DNA from: a virus
DNA: 25,252 bases
Reading direction: 5' to 3' (one strand)
IMG/VR virus record: IMGVR_UViG_3300001213_000225
Span: 1 to 25,252 of that record
Position numbers and translations under genes: made by a program. Under the pieces are notes generated by a model. That model was not told the DNA's origin. It was given only the letters and a program-made list of their open reading frames with translations, and searched no databases. Position 1 is the stretch's first letter. Each line of letters opens with the position of its first letter. Of the stretch, positions 1-6,954 are shown piece by piece.

Positions 1-264
1 ATTCTACTTTTTTTCACTTTATGGGGCACGCTCAGCGAAATCAGGAAGGATTTGAAAGGTTTGAAGGAAGACCACGCTGATCTACAGACTAGCGTTGAGG
101 ATGTTAGGAACGATATTCAAGATGAAATAAAAAAGACTAAATCCTGTGTAATGAAAATACTTTACGAATTTAATATGGTTGAAGATCGCCGGCGCAGAGT
201 TGTCCCGGTTAATAATGAACGACGGAAGCGCCACGGGTTAGCGTCTATTGATACGGAGGAATAG
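1..264 (+). CDS. Membrane-anchored coiled-coil protein, 3' part of gene
   Basis: The reading frame is open from the first base of the window to a TAG at 262-264, so the 5' end of the gene lies outside. The visible 87 residues begin with a hydrophobic run (ILLFFTLWGTL), the likely end of a transmembrane segment. A charged helical stretch of Glu/Lys/Asp heptads follows (residues about 13-45), then a basic tail with the run RRRR. One N-terminal membrane span plus a coiled coil is a layout seen in phage lysis and accessory membrane proteins such as inner-membrane spanins and XhlA-like proteins, but no family-specific motif supports a name. A TTG at 52 could act as a start only if the hydrophobic part were not translated, which seems unlikely. 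The gene points towards the leftward block and ends 12 bp from it. Confidence 0.6.
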   Translation: MLLFFTLWGTLSEIRKDLKGLKEDHADLQTSVEDVRNDIQDEIKKTKSCVMKILYEFNMVEDRRRRVVPVNNERRKRHGLASIDTEE

Positions 265-276
265 ACACCTATTAGT

Positions 277-393
277 CTAGGATATAAAAAGCACCGCTAT
301 GACACACCAGAAAATAAATGCTAGGAAACCAAGAAAAATAATTCCAGGGCCTTTGTCAAAATCGTCATCATTGGAACTTTCACGTCGTTTCAT
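277..393 (-). CDS. Small single-pass membrane protein, 38 aa
   Basis: This short gene starts at ATG 393-391 and ends with TAG at 279-277. A strong Shine-Dalgarno (AAGGGGG, 4 nt spacing) lies within the last codons of the upstream gene, whose TAA stop overlaps the ATG (TAATG). The protein has a charged N-terminus (MKRRESSNDDDFDKG) and then one hydrophobic helix of about 20 residues (IIFLGFLAFIFWC and onward) running to the C-terminus. Charge distribution suggests N-in, C-out topology. It is the last gene of the leftward operon. Function is unknown; small phage proteins of this shape include holin-like and superinfection-related proteins, but nothing here decides between them. Confidence 0.6.
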   Translation of the reverse strand: MKRRESSNDDDFDKGPGIIFLGFLAFIFWCVIAVLFIS

Positions 394-590
394 TATTCCC
401 CCTTAAAATTACTTAAATCAATAACCACAATAGAGAATTGTTTCTCGTACTGTTTTACGTATGCTGCCCAATATACTCGCTCTTTTGATTGTGGCACAAG
501 ACCCAGACGAGCGTCCCGTATGCCCCGCCATTTTTGCACAACAATAAAGATCCAAAGAAAAGGGTAGAATATATTTATTAAGATTTTCAT
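393..590 (-). CDS. Small membrane protein, 65 aa
   Basis: The start is set at ATG 590-588 because it overlaps the TGA of the preceding gene (ATGA) and comes directly before a hydrophobic segment (residues about 3-20, ILINIFYPFLWIFIVV). A longer frame beginning at 608 would run 22 bp into the upstream gene. After the membrane segment comes a basic stretch (QKWRGIRDARLG) and an amphipathic C-terminal half. This predicts a single-pass inner-membrane protein with a cytoplasmic tail. The TAA stop overlaps the ATG of the next small membrane protein. No family recognised. Confidence 0.55.
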   Translation of the reverse strand: MKILINIFYPFLWIFIVVQKWRGIRDARLGLVPQSKERVYWAAYVKQYEKQFSIVVIDLSNFKGE

Positions 591-943
591 TTCGGCATCC
601 CCATCCAATCATGTCCACAATCGGAAACGCCAGTCAGCAAAGGTGTTGGATTCCCGTTTTTGTCAATAAGACCATAGAGCTTAAATAAACTGTGAATAAT
701 TCTATTAGCATACGCACCATCAGATAATCGATCAAAATTTATCAATTTTATAGATTCAGCAAAACCGCGCAAAGCTTCAAGCTCTTTTGCTTGTGCGTCT
801 ATATTTGCTTGCTGTATAGTCCAAGCGCCTTCACACCCAACAAGAAATTCATCCCTGTCTAAAAATAAATGTTCGCAAGCTATAGGCCTATGTAAGTTGT
901 CATTAACTATATTTTCAAACCATTTTTCAAATTCTTCGTTCAT
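587..943 (-). CDS. Hypothetical protein, 118 aa
   Basis: A soluble, acidic, mostly helical protein beginning MNEEFEKWFENI. It contains the stretch AWTIQQANIDAQAKELEAL, which resembles the 'F..WF ... A W..' layout of short Eaa-type phage accessory proteins. The resemblance is loose and no function follows from it. The ATG at 943-941 sits one base after the stop of the secreted-protein gene. Only a weak GGTGAATTG-type ribosome site precedes it, so it probably depends on coupled translation. The C-terminal part contains one Cys and one His (DCGHDW), too few for a convincing metal site. Confidence 0.6.
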   Translation of the reverse strand: MNEEFEKWFENIVNDNLHRPIACEHLFLDRDEFLVGCEGAWTIQQANIDAQAKELEALRGFAESIKLINFDRLSDGAYANRIIHSLFKLYGLIDKNGNPTPLLTGVSDCGHDWMGMPK

Positions 944-944
944 T

Positions 945-1730
945 TCAATTCACCAAATAATCAGTCCAAGAATCGCCACCATCAAACATATTACCTGAGC
1001 AATTTGTTACTCCCGGGCTTGCGTCCGCCGACTCTGTAAATGCTATCCGGTGCTTTACAATGCCGACTACAGGCGCTAACCATAGCTCAATGGCATAAGT
1101 GTTATAACCTTTCATGGGAATATATTGCACATACCCTGGGTTAAGTGCAGCCCTATTCCAGCACCTTACGGACTTATTTGCCTTTGTCGATGTCCCATGA
1201 TACATGACCATGTGTATGACGTTTCCATAAGTTTTTTGATTGCCATGTTCAAGCGTAAAAGTTGGCAAAAACTCAATCATCCTTGTGCGGCTATATGCCC
1301 TTAAATCACCATGATTCCCGTTGACATAAACGTCCATCTGCTTTGTCTTGTATCCATAATCCAGACCACCGGGAGCGGACCAATATAAACCAGTAGGATT
1401 ACTCCCGGATTGATATGTTACCTTTCCTTCGTTTTTAATACCACCAAGTTCAACGATGCTCTGGTCAGCGCCAAAGAACAATGGCTGAGTTACAAAATAT
1501 TGATAAGCGCCACCCGTATTATATGCTTTTCCCCACGATCCAACATAACCCCTTTTTTTAAATCGGAATTTTTTACGCATTAACGGATTATTTTTTACAA
1601 AATCAAACCTCGCGGTCAGTTTGCCTTGTGAATTTGAATAATAATTAACACTATTATCAGGAAAATAATCCTGCAAGTTCACCGCTTGTGCTGACGCTGA
1701 AAATAGCATCAAAATGAATAATTTTTTCAT
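945..1730 (-). CDS. Secreted protein with Sec signal peptide, 261 aa
   Basis: The N-terminus MKKLFILMLFSASAQA is a textbook Sec signal peptide: two lysines, a hydrophobic core and an AQA cleavage site near residue 16. The start is placed at ATG 1730-1728, which overlaps the TGA of the upstream 40-aa membrane protein gene (ATGA). The in-frame GTG at 1745 would add five residues before the signal and is less likely. The mature protein is rich in Tyr, Gly, Asn and aromatic residues, looks mostly beta, and has two cysteines (SVRCWNR and VTNCSGN) that could form a disulfide in the periplasm. No lipobox is visible. A phage-borne periplasmic protein expressed from an early-type operon could alter the infected cell's envelope, but its function is unknown. 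Confidence 0.65.
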   Translation of the reverse strand: MKKLFILMLFSASAQAVNLQDYFPDNSVNYYSNSQGKLTARFDFVKNNPLMRKKFRFKKRGYVGSWGKAYNTGGAYQYFVTQPLFFGADQSIVELGGIKNEGKVTYQSGSNPTGLYWSAPGGLDYGYKTKQMDVYVNGNHGDLRAYSRTRMIEFLPTFTLEHGNQKTYGNVIHMVMYHGTSTKANKSVRCWNRAALNPGYVQYIPMKGYNTYAIELWLAPVVGIVKHRIAFTESADASPGVTNCSGNMFDGGDSWTDYLVN

Positions 1731-1849
1731 AGTCCCAACCACCACCCTGCAAATGAGCAGGACATAATTGTTATAACAATGGTCCAGTATGTTAACAACT
1801 CGATAACTGGGTCTTTTTGTTTTAGTGCTCTTGATTTATAGTCTTTCAT
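1727..1849 (-). CDS. Small single-pass membrane protein, 40 aa
   Basis: The short gene runs from ATG 1849-1847 to TGA 1729-1727. The excellent Shine-Dalgarno GGGAGGT precedes the start by 5 nt and is formed by the final codons of the preceding gene. The product starts MKDYKSRALKQKDP and then has one hydrophobic helix (LLTYWTIVITIMSCSFAGWW). Its stop overlaps the start codon of the secreted-protein gene (ATGA), so the two are probably made together at a fixed ratio. It may be the membrane partner of that secreted protein, although this rests on gene order alone. Confidence 0.6.
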   Translation of the reverse strand: MKDYKSRALKQKDPVIELLTYWTIVITIMSCSFAGWWLGL

Positions 1850-1851
1850 CT

Positions 1852-2055
1852 CTACCTCCCGTTATATGGATTTTCTCTATGAAACACGCCAATGACTTGC
1901 GGATTATTGCGGCGTAGCAATCCTACGCTGTACGCTGTATTTGCAAAACCCACATTGACATAACCGCGTTTACCGCAGTTTATAATGATCAACGGACTTT
2001 CCGGCAATGCCATTTCTACGCGCTTCTTGGCATCTTGTTTTTTCATTATGCTCAT
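1852..2055 (-). CDS. Hypothetical protein, 67 aa
   Basis: Start chosen at ATG 2055-2053 because it overlaps the TGA of the upstream gene (ATGA) and has GGAG two bases before it. A second ATG three codons later is possible, and the longer frame from 2076 would overlap the upstream gene more deeply. The protein is small and basic, with a helical N-terminus (KKQDAKKRVEMA) and a probable beta-rich C-terminal half containing GKRGYVNVGFANTAYSVG. No membrane segment or known motif is seen. Its last codons supply the ribosome site for the next gene. Confidence 0.55.
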   Translation of the reverse strand: MSIMKKQDAKKRVEMALPESPLIIINCGKRGYVNVGFANTAYSVGLLRRNNPQVIGVFHRENPYNGR

Positions 2056-2309
2056 TGCTCCAACCCTTTTACCCAATAATCCAGAACAGATTGCAATTTT
2101 TCCACTCCTTTTTGTTCAGTTTCAAAATCACCTAAGAAACTTTTTATCCCTGGCAAAATACAATGAGCCCTATATTTTAAAAGCTCTCCATTATCTCCTA
2201 TAGGATTTCCTAAAGAGTTCCATATAACAGTTCCTATTCTCCATTTACCACACATAACCTCAACCCCGTTAGCGTGTCGTGGTCCCAATGGTTTAACTTT
2301 AATTTTCAT
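2052..2309 (-). CDS. Hypothetical protein, 85 aa
   Basis: A small, mixed-charge protein starting MKIKVKPLGPRHANGV. The ATG at 2309-2307 overlaps the upstream TGA (ATGA), and the gene's own TGA overlaps the next ATG, so it is translationally chained on both sides. The predicted fold is a short beta-rich N-terminal half followed by a C-terminal helix. Two cysteines (VMCGKW, AHCILP) are not arranged as a metal site. No homologous family is recognised. Codon use and spacing match its neighbours. Confidence 0.55.
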   Translation of the reverse strand: MKIKVKPLGPRHANGVEVMCGKWRIGTVIWNSLGNPIGDNGELLKYRAHCILPGIKSFLGDFETEQKGVEKLQSVLDYWVKGLEQ

Positions 2310-2524
2310 TGCTCTACACCCACCAACCCGTCTTCGCTATAGGTTGCCACTTCACCAATCAACATCATAATCGCATGTGTGTCGGATTCAATTGTTGTGG
2401 TTAATTTACCCCCGGACGCTGGTTCGATTTTAAACTTAGACCAGTAACCAGGATGTTGAGCCATTCTAACATCTGTTATTGATGCTTTTAGAAGCTCAAT
2501 GTCTGTCGTGAAATATGCTTTCAT
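2306..2524 (-). CDS. Hypothetical protein, 72 aa
   Basis: It starts at ATG 2524-2522, three bases after the strong Shine-Dalgarno GGGGAGGT. The ATG overlaps the stop of the 56-aa gene upstream (CTATGA). The sequence (MKAYFTTDIELLKAS at the start, GGKLTTTIES in the middle) suggests a small alpha/beta protein with no membrane segment, signal peptide or metal site. Function unknown. The strong ribosome site suggests good expression from the promoter near 3030. Confidence 0.6.
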   Translation of the reverse strand: MKAYFTTDIELLKASITDVRMAQHPGYWSKFKIEPASGGKLTTTIESDTHAIMMLIGEVATYSEDGLVGVEQ

Positions 2525-2691
2525 AGTACCTCCCCGTAATTACGCACAAATTCATTGTGCTGTTTAATAGCACGTTTTAAAGCCTTTTCTTTGCTTTTGT
2601 CGGCTATTACCGTCGCTGACCTTCCTATGTTTACGATCCACATTCCATCGTGGAATCTTTGTGTTGTCTGATCTTTGTATGGGTTGTTCAT
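2521..2691 (-). CDS. Hypothetical protein, 56 aa
   Basis: This short frame runs from ATG 2691-2689 to TGA 2523-2521. It fills the only gap between two otherwise tightly packed genes, and its stop overlaps the next start codon (CTATGA). The product has a 'write-and-wrap' beta start (FHDGMWIVNIGRSATVIAD) and a basic C-terminal helix (KSKEKALKRAIKQHNEF). The ribosome site is weak, and the overlapping 63-aa frame at 2564-2755 fits the operon worse because it would overlap the upstream gene. No function inferred. Confidence 0.5.
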   Translation of the reverse strand: MNNPYKDQTTQRFHDGMWIVNIGRSATVIADKSKEKALKRAIKQHNEFVRNYGEVL

Positions 2692-2699
2692 AGACGCTT

Positions 2700-2987
2700 T
2701 TAGATTTGTGGAATATCGCTATCCAATACCCAGACTTCATTGTTATCAGTAACAAATATTTGAGTCTTTATTGAATGGCAACTAATCCCCATGCTATAGT
2801 GTACCAGATTGACTGTACTGGGTGTTAATGTTCCACTTATAGTCTCAGCGTGTATGTTGTCATAATTATCGTCCGCAGCAAAAGTATAATCCTCCGCTAA
2901 ATTTTCATATCCGTTTTTGACACAATCATCCCAGACAAAGCTATCTTTTACTTTACATAACAAAGTAAAATCTTTTAATGTCTTCAT
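2700..2987 (-). CDS. Hypothetical protein, 95 aa; first gene of the accessory transcript
   Basis: The start is set at ATG 2987-2985, preceded by a GGAGATAAGA ribosome site. The frame is open back to 3098, but that region contains the promoter at 3021-3055, so the longer version is rejected. The protein is acidic and soluble (DDNYDNIHAETISG), with cysteines at CKVKDSF, DDCVKNG and SCHSIK that do not form a recognisable metal site. It is the promoter-proximal gene of the left-hand accessory operon. No family recognised. Confidence 0.6.
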   Translation of the reverse strand: MKTLKDFTLLCKVKDSFVWDDCVKNGYENLAEDYTFAADDNYDNIHAETISGTLTPSTVNLVHYSMGISCHSIKTQIFVTDNNEVWVLDSDIPQI

Positions 2988-3020
2988 CTTCTTATCTCCG
3001 GTTGGGTTTGTTGTTACGTT

Positions 3021-3055
3021 AGATATAATTATACACACCTTATCCAATATTGCAA
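3021..3055 (-). promoter_or_regulatory. Sigma70-type promoter for the left accessory operon
   Basis: Reading leftward, a TTGCAA -35 box (3055-3050) is followed by 16 bp and a perfect TATAAT -10 box (3033-3028), giving a start near 3021 and an untranslated leader of about 34 nt before ATG 2987. The -35 box lies within the 10-bp palindrome TATTGCAATA (3048-3057), which could be a repressor site. It lies just downstream of the DNA polymerase stop codon and separates the accessory genes from the replication block. Confidence 0.65.
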
Positions 3056-3085
3056 TACCTTTGGTAAAAAATAATTCTAAAAATG

Positions 3086-5074
3086 TTAACTGGCGCACAT
3101 TATTGGTCTTTCCACATTAGGCCAACCGTCGAAATATTCCTCAACTTCCAAAAGATACCTTTCATAATCAATGTCCTGTGGGAATACTCTTGGTAATACC
3201 ATACAAGGCCTGGAATTGTCTGACTTGGGGACTTTATTGCCAGACTTGGCATAAACTATTTCCCCGGTCACTTCTGTGCTGTAATACCAGCGTACAACCT
3301 TTCCTAAAAATTCCCCATCCTTAACCGCTCCACCCTTCACGGTACGTACGAACAAAAACTTTGTGACGTCCCTGCACTGATACAATGTGGTTAATGGGTG
3401 CTGCCTGTACCGGAACCAGTTAACCACACAGTCAATAATGATATCCCCGCTCGGGTTCTTGTTCAAATCACCAGCGGTGAATACCCCTTTAGTCTTTATC
3501 CCATCCTTTTTAATTGCAAGATAGTTATTTACGTCCCGGTTGTATAGTGCAAGGTAAGTCGCCTTCTCTGTTTCAAAGTTTGCAATGCGCTCCCAATTAG
3601 CCACAATAGCGTCTGCCCTTGGTTCCAGCTCTTGCGGGAAGTATGCTGTCACTCCGTCTGTGTTAGCAGACACCACACGAATGCCAGCAAGTTCAAATTC
3701 TTCAATGAGCATTAATAAGCTAAGCTGCCCGGTAAGTGTAATCTGGATAACCAAGTCAGGGGAATACAGGTTTGAATAAGGGGAGCCAAACTTTCCAAAC
3801 GTCCCATTGATTGTAATTTTAAGGGTATCCGCTTCAGTCTTGTTTCCAACCTTCTGGGCGTGTAACCTGCGATTAACAATTTGCTTGTATTCCTCCATGA
3901 ATGCTTGCCCTAAGTGTTTGGGCGAATAGTTGTTGTTAACTGCTATTCGTGGGTAATAGGACTTGACGTCCCAATCCCTTATGATATAACCGTTCCCCTC
4001 TTCAAAAGCCTGGGCCTCTTCTGTACTGTGCAGCCCGCCTATCCCTATAGTGTAGGATGCTTTGTTGATATTGATTTTACGGGTGTCATCCCCCCATTCT
4101 GCAGGGAGCCCAATGCGTCCCTGCTCGTTAACAACAAAATTCGCGTTTTTTACTGTGCAAAATTGCGATTGTAGCCGGGCAGTTTTAAAAGCGATGTATT
4201 GCGGAGGGTTGTAGCGGTACACTGTACCAGGCTCGATATAGGGCGGTGAAATGCGACCTGTTTTTCTACTGACTGCTTTGGTAAGTATTTCCTCCGCTAT
4301 TTGTGCGTCGGACTTGCTGCGTAAGTCTAGGTTGTAAGGTTTGCCCACCTGCTCCCGCAATTGGATTTCTTTAATCCTGGTTCTATAGAAGAGGTAGGTG
4401 TGCCATAAGTCATTGACGCAATACCAGCGGGTGATTATCATCTGGTCGTCGTTCAACACCTTGTCTGGGTGGAACGGGAGGTCTTGCAATACCGGGGAAT
4501 GAATGCGCGCCGCAATTAGTTTTAGACTAGCACGAAGTTGACCAAGCTCAATCAGGTCAATGTGGTTACAGTCAAGGGGCTTGGTCTTGTAAGTTGTTTG
4601 GATTTCGCGGGGTCTAAAATCAAGCTGAATAATGTTATCACTCGCCTCTTTGAGCAAGCGGGTTCCACATTGTGTAAGGCATACTTTGAGCATCGGCAAG
4701 TCATAACTAATACTATTGAAACCAATGATCAGAAAGTTTTCCAGTATCCATTTCAATTTCTGATATGGGATTTTGGAGTATGGGGATTGTTCAAACCAGA
4801 TAACCTTTTTAGACTCTATTCCCATGAAGGCAATTAGAAAATAATTGGGGTAACACTCCGTATCCATAATTAATGGTTCGTCCCCCATTAACGCAATGGT
4901 CAACTCCCGGTCTGTGTAGATGTCAAATTGTTGGGTGCGTGCTTCGTGCAGGTGGGGCAGGTAATCATCATTGAGCCATGTGGGTTCAGGTGGTGTACGT
5001 TTTACCACCTCTTTCTTAATTTTGACTTCTGGTATGTCTTCCCAGAAGAAACCCATGGAGTCCGGACGGGTCAT
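3086..5074 (-). CDS. Family B DNA polymerase with 3'-5' exonuclease
   Basis: The 662-aa protein has the ordered motifs of a replicative family B polymerase. The exonuclease motifs are DTE at 71-73 (Exo I), GFNSISYD at 118-125 (Exo II) and YCVND at 218-222 (Exo III). The polymerase motifs are DVKSYYP at 369-375 (motif A), KITINGTFGKFG at 419-430 (motif B) and ANTDG at 470-474 (motif C). The first aspartate of the usual DTD in motif C is Asn, but the metal-binding second Asp (473) remains. No terminal-protein gene or TPR-specific region is obvious, so protein priming is not supported; a primase-helicase encoded at 17200 fits RNA/DNA-primed replication. The gene overlaps the clamp-like gene by ATGA, suggesting coupled synthesis of polymerase and processivity factor. 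Confidence 0.9.
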   Translation of the reverse strand: MTRPDSMGFFWEDIPEVKIKKEVVKRTPPEPTWLNDDYLPHLHEARTQQFDIYTDRELTIALMGDEPLIMDTECYPNYFLIAFMGIESKKVIWFEQSPYSKIPYQKLKWILENFLIIGFNSISYDLPMLKVCLTQCGTRLLKEASDNIIQLDFRPREIQTTYKTKPLDCNHIDLIELGQLRASLKLIAARIHSPVLQDLPFHPDKVLNDDQMIITRWYCVNDLWHTYLFYRTRIKEIQLREQVGKPYNLDLRSKSDAQIAEEILTKAVSRKTGRISPPYIEPGTVYRYNPPQYIAFKTARLQSQFCTVKNANFVVNEQGRIGLPAEWGDDTRKININKASYTIGIGGLHSTEEAQAFEEGNGYIIRDWDVKSYYPRIAVNNNYSPKHLGQAFMEEYKQIVNRRLHAQKVGNKTEADTLKITINGTFGKFGSPYSNLYSPDLVIQITLTGQLSLLMLIEEFELAGIRVVSANTDGVTAYFPQELEPRADAIVANWERIANFETEKATYLALYNRDVNNYLAIKKDGIKTKGVFTAGDLNKNPSGDIIIDCVVNWFRYRQHPLTTLYQCRDVTKFLFVRTVKGGAVKDGEFLGKVVRWYYSTEVTGEIVYAKSGNKVPKSDNSRPCMVLPRVFPQDIDYERYLLEVEEYFDGWPNVERPIMCAS

Positions 5075-6033
5075 CTTCTTAACCCCATAACAATTCCCCG
5101 CAAGCTATCCCCTGCAAACAACATTCCCTTCTCTATGCAGTCAAACGCACGGCAGAACGATTTCAATTTTAATAACATTTCAATTTGAAAAATACCTTCC
5201 CCAATAACCAAGCCATCGACTTCTATTGCTGCACCTGTTTCGTCCGGTTCGTTTATTGGGTAGGTGGATAGATGGTTTTCACTAATATAAACCCTGCCCA
5301 TATCATCGCTAAAAGGTTTCAAAGATTCTAGTGCTTTAAAGAACCCGTCAGGAACTGGTTTGCAGTTGGACAAATCACCGGGCAATACTTTATCAATGTC
5401 AGGCCAGCCAAGATCGAATAGGGTTGTTCTTATCCAGCGGTCTTTGGCGTAATGGAACGTCAGGTGGTTCCCGTCGGTCTGAATATAGCTTGGGTGTTCC
5501 CTAACCCTTAACAGCTCTTTGACCGCTTGCTTAGGAATGTTCAATGGTGTTGGGAATGCTGCGTTAATCTGCTTCTGAACTATCACCACATTATTAGTGG
5601 CGACCAGTTTGTCCCCATACAGTAGAATTCCGTTTGCCCAGGGTCGGGAAGCGTCTTCCCCAATTACCGGGTAGAGGTCACTTAAGGCATTATACACAAG
5701 CCCCCCTTGTATTGCGTAGAATGTGCCAGCGGGGTCTAATACTGGTAGGGGCTCCGGGTGGCAATCAACTACCGCCTTAAACGACCCGCTTTTAATAGAC
5801 AACCTGCCTTTGGCAGTAAGGGTCAATGAGGTGTTTTGACCACAGTTGCTAATCGCTTTGATAAGGTTGCCCGCCTTTGGGTTGCACACCAAGTGGCAGT
5901 CAATAGGGGACGAGATGGTTAGATTTCCATTAAAAGAGCGTATGGTTCCGTTGGCTAATTGGAAATGGGACATTGCGGGGATAAAATCTTTTGTAGAGAC
6001 TGCACCCTGCACAAATTTGAGATCGGTTAGCAT
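5071..6033 (-). CDS. Probable DNA polymerase sliding clamp (beta-clamp-like)
   Basis: A 320-aa protein, a little shorter than bacterial DnaN (about 366 aa). It has the alternating beta/alpha texture of a clamp: an opening LKFVQGAVSTKDFIPAM, repeated beta strands, and a C-terminal DSLRGIVMGLRR that recalls the terminal strand of DnaN (VVMPMRL). It lies directly upstream of the polymerase gene, with ATGA overlap, as expected for a processivity factor. Its own start overlaps the dpdA stop (TAATG). Sequence identity to known clamps is too low to see by eye, so the call rests on length, the C-terminus and the neighbour. A different polymerase accessory protein remains possible. Confidence 0.55.
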   Translation of the reverse strand: MLTDLKFVQGAVSTKDFIPAMSHFQLANGTIRSFNGNLTISSPIDCHLVCNPKAGNLIKAISNCGQNTSLTLTAKGRLSIKSGSFKAVVDCHPEPLPVLDPAGTFYAIQGGLVYNALSDLYPVIGEDASRPWANGILLYGDKLVATNNVVIVQKQINAAFPTPLNIPKQAVKELLRVREHPSYIQTDGNHLTFHYAKDRWIRTTLFDLGWPDIDKVLPGDLSNCKPVPDGFFKALESLKPFSDDMGRVYISENHLSTYPINEPDETGAAIEVDGLVIGEGIFQIEMLLKLKSFCRAFDCIEKGMLFAGDSLRGIVMGLRR

Positions 6034-6950
6034 TAGAAAAGTTCCTGGATGACGGGTTCAAATATGGGGGATTTATCAAGGTTAATTCTACGGTTCACTT
6101 CCCCAAAAGACCACACGTTATAGACCGCTCTGGATTCGTATACCTTGCTTAGACGCTCATAATCAAAACCTTGTTCGTGCAGCATGGCGCGGAGGTGCTC
6201 TTGCTCGATAGCGGTCAATGTGGTTAAGTGCTGTCCCCATGTGTGCCTGGAGGGGCTTTTTTCTGAAACCTGCAATGTGCCAAAGTCTGGGGTGATAATG
6301 GTTCCGAATGCAGCACTCTGAACCCAAGAGGATGAGTCAACACTGTGCCAAGGATATTTCTTCATAATTTCTACCGAAGTAATACCAAACGCATGGATTT
6401 TCTTTCTTGGTCTACCATGCTCGTCTATTATATAATTTGACCACATTCTATCCAGCCAGATGATTAATTGCTTGGTGCTGGATCCAACCATGCCGCCCAG
6501 GGTGAGGTAGGGATAATTATCCAGATAGTATTGGAGATACCTTTCGTCCTCCCCTGCGTGAAAACAGGGCAGCGGTGTCACGCCTAATTGTTCCATTCGT
6601 TTCTGGTTCTGGTAGGTGAGCAAGGGGTCACCAATACCGTCCAATACCGACGCAAGAACAACCCCATCTTCCTCCCGGATGATGTCCGTATTGGTTTTAA
6701 TATATTGGCAGTATTCTTCAATGTCAATGGTGACCCCTAACGTATAAGCCGAAAACGCTCCACTATCTATAAATACCTTATCCCCACGCGAACGCATTGC
6801 TTCTACGAATTGGGGTTTGTGAACGTAATGGTATGATTCCAATAGGTGCGGGTATTGGTTCACAACATACTGCTCATATTCATTTAGCTTATCATATCTA
6901 GCGGTGTGTTTATAACCGTTCGAATGTATTGCAGCCATGTAGATGTTCAT
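6033..6950 (-). CDS. dpdA: DpdA-type transglycosylase (inserts 7-deazaguanine into DNA)
   Basis: The 305-aa protein has the hallmarks of the tRNA-guanine transglycosylase superfamily. IDSGAFS (61-67) matches the DSGGFQ active-site motif with Asp62, LGGMVG (151-156) matches the GGL-VG substrate loop, and HSVDSSSW (202-209) carries a candidate nucleophile Asp205. The C-terminal CxCxxC...H zinc site of tRNA enzymes is absent, as in short viral DpdA proteins. In known systems DpdA exchanges guanine in DNA for preQ0 or a related base, protecting phage DNA from restriction. Every preQ0-pathway gene lies immediately upstream in the same operon, which supports a DNA rather than tRNA role. Start ATG 6950 follows the folE stop by 4 nt with a weak ribosome site. 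Confidence 0.85.
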   Translation of the reverse strand: MNIYMAAIHSNGYKHTARYDKLNEYEQYVVNQYPHLLESYHYVHKPQFVEAMRSRGDKVFIDSGAFSAYTLGVTIDIEEYCQYIKTNTDIIREEDGVVLASVLDGIGDPLLTYQNQKRMEQLGVTPLPCFHAGEDERYLQYYLDNYPYLTLGGMVGSSTKQLIIWLDRMWSNYIIDEHGRPRKKIHAFGITSVEIMKKYPWHSVDSSSWVQSAAFGTIITPDFGTLQVSEKSPSRHTWGQHLTTLTAIEQEHLRAMLHEQGFDYERLSKVYESRAVYNVWSFGEVNRRINLDKSPIFEPVIQELF

Positions 6951-6954
6951 ATTG

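Noticed and set aside
265-276. A bidirectional terminator between the convergent genes
   Set aside because: Only 12 bp separate the stops and no stem-loop with a T run was found there.
2564-2755. 63-aa minus-strand frame
   Set aside because: It conflicts with the 56-aa frame at 2521-2691, which fits the operon overlaps better.
6033-6950. Host-type tRNA-guanine transglycosylase (Tgt)
   Set aside because: It is too short, lacks the zinc site and is linked to phage replication genes; DpdA fits better.
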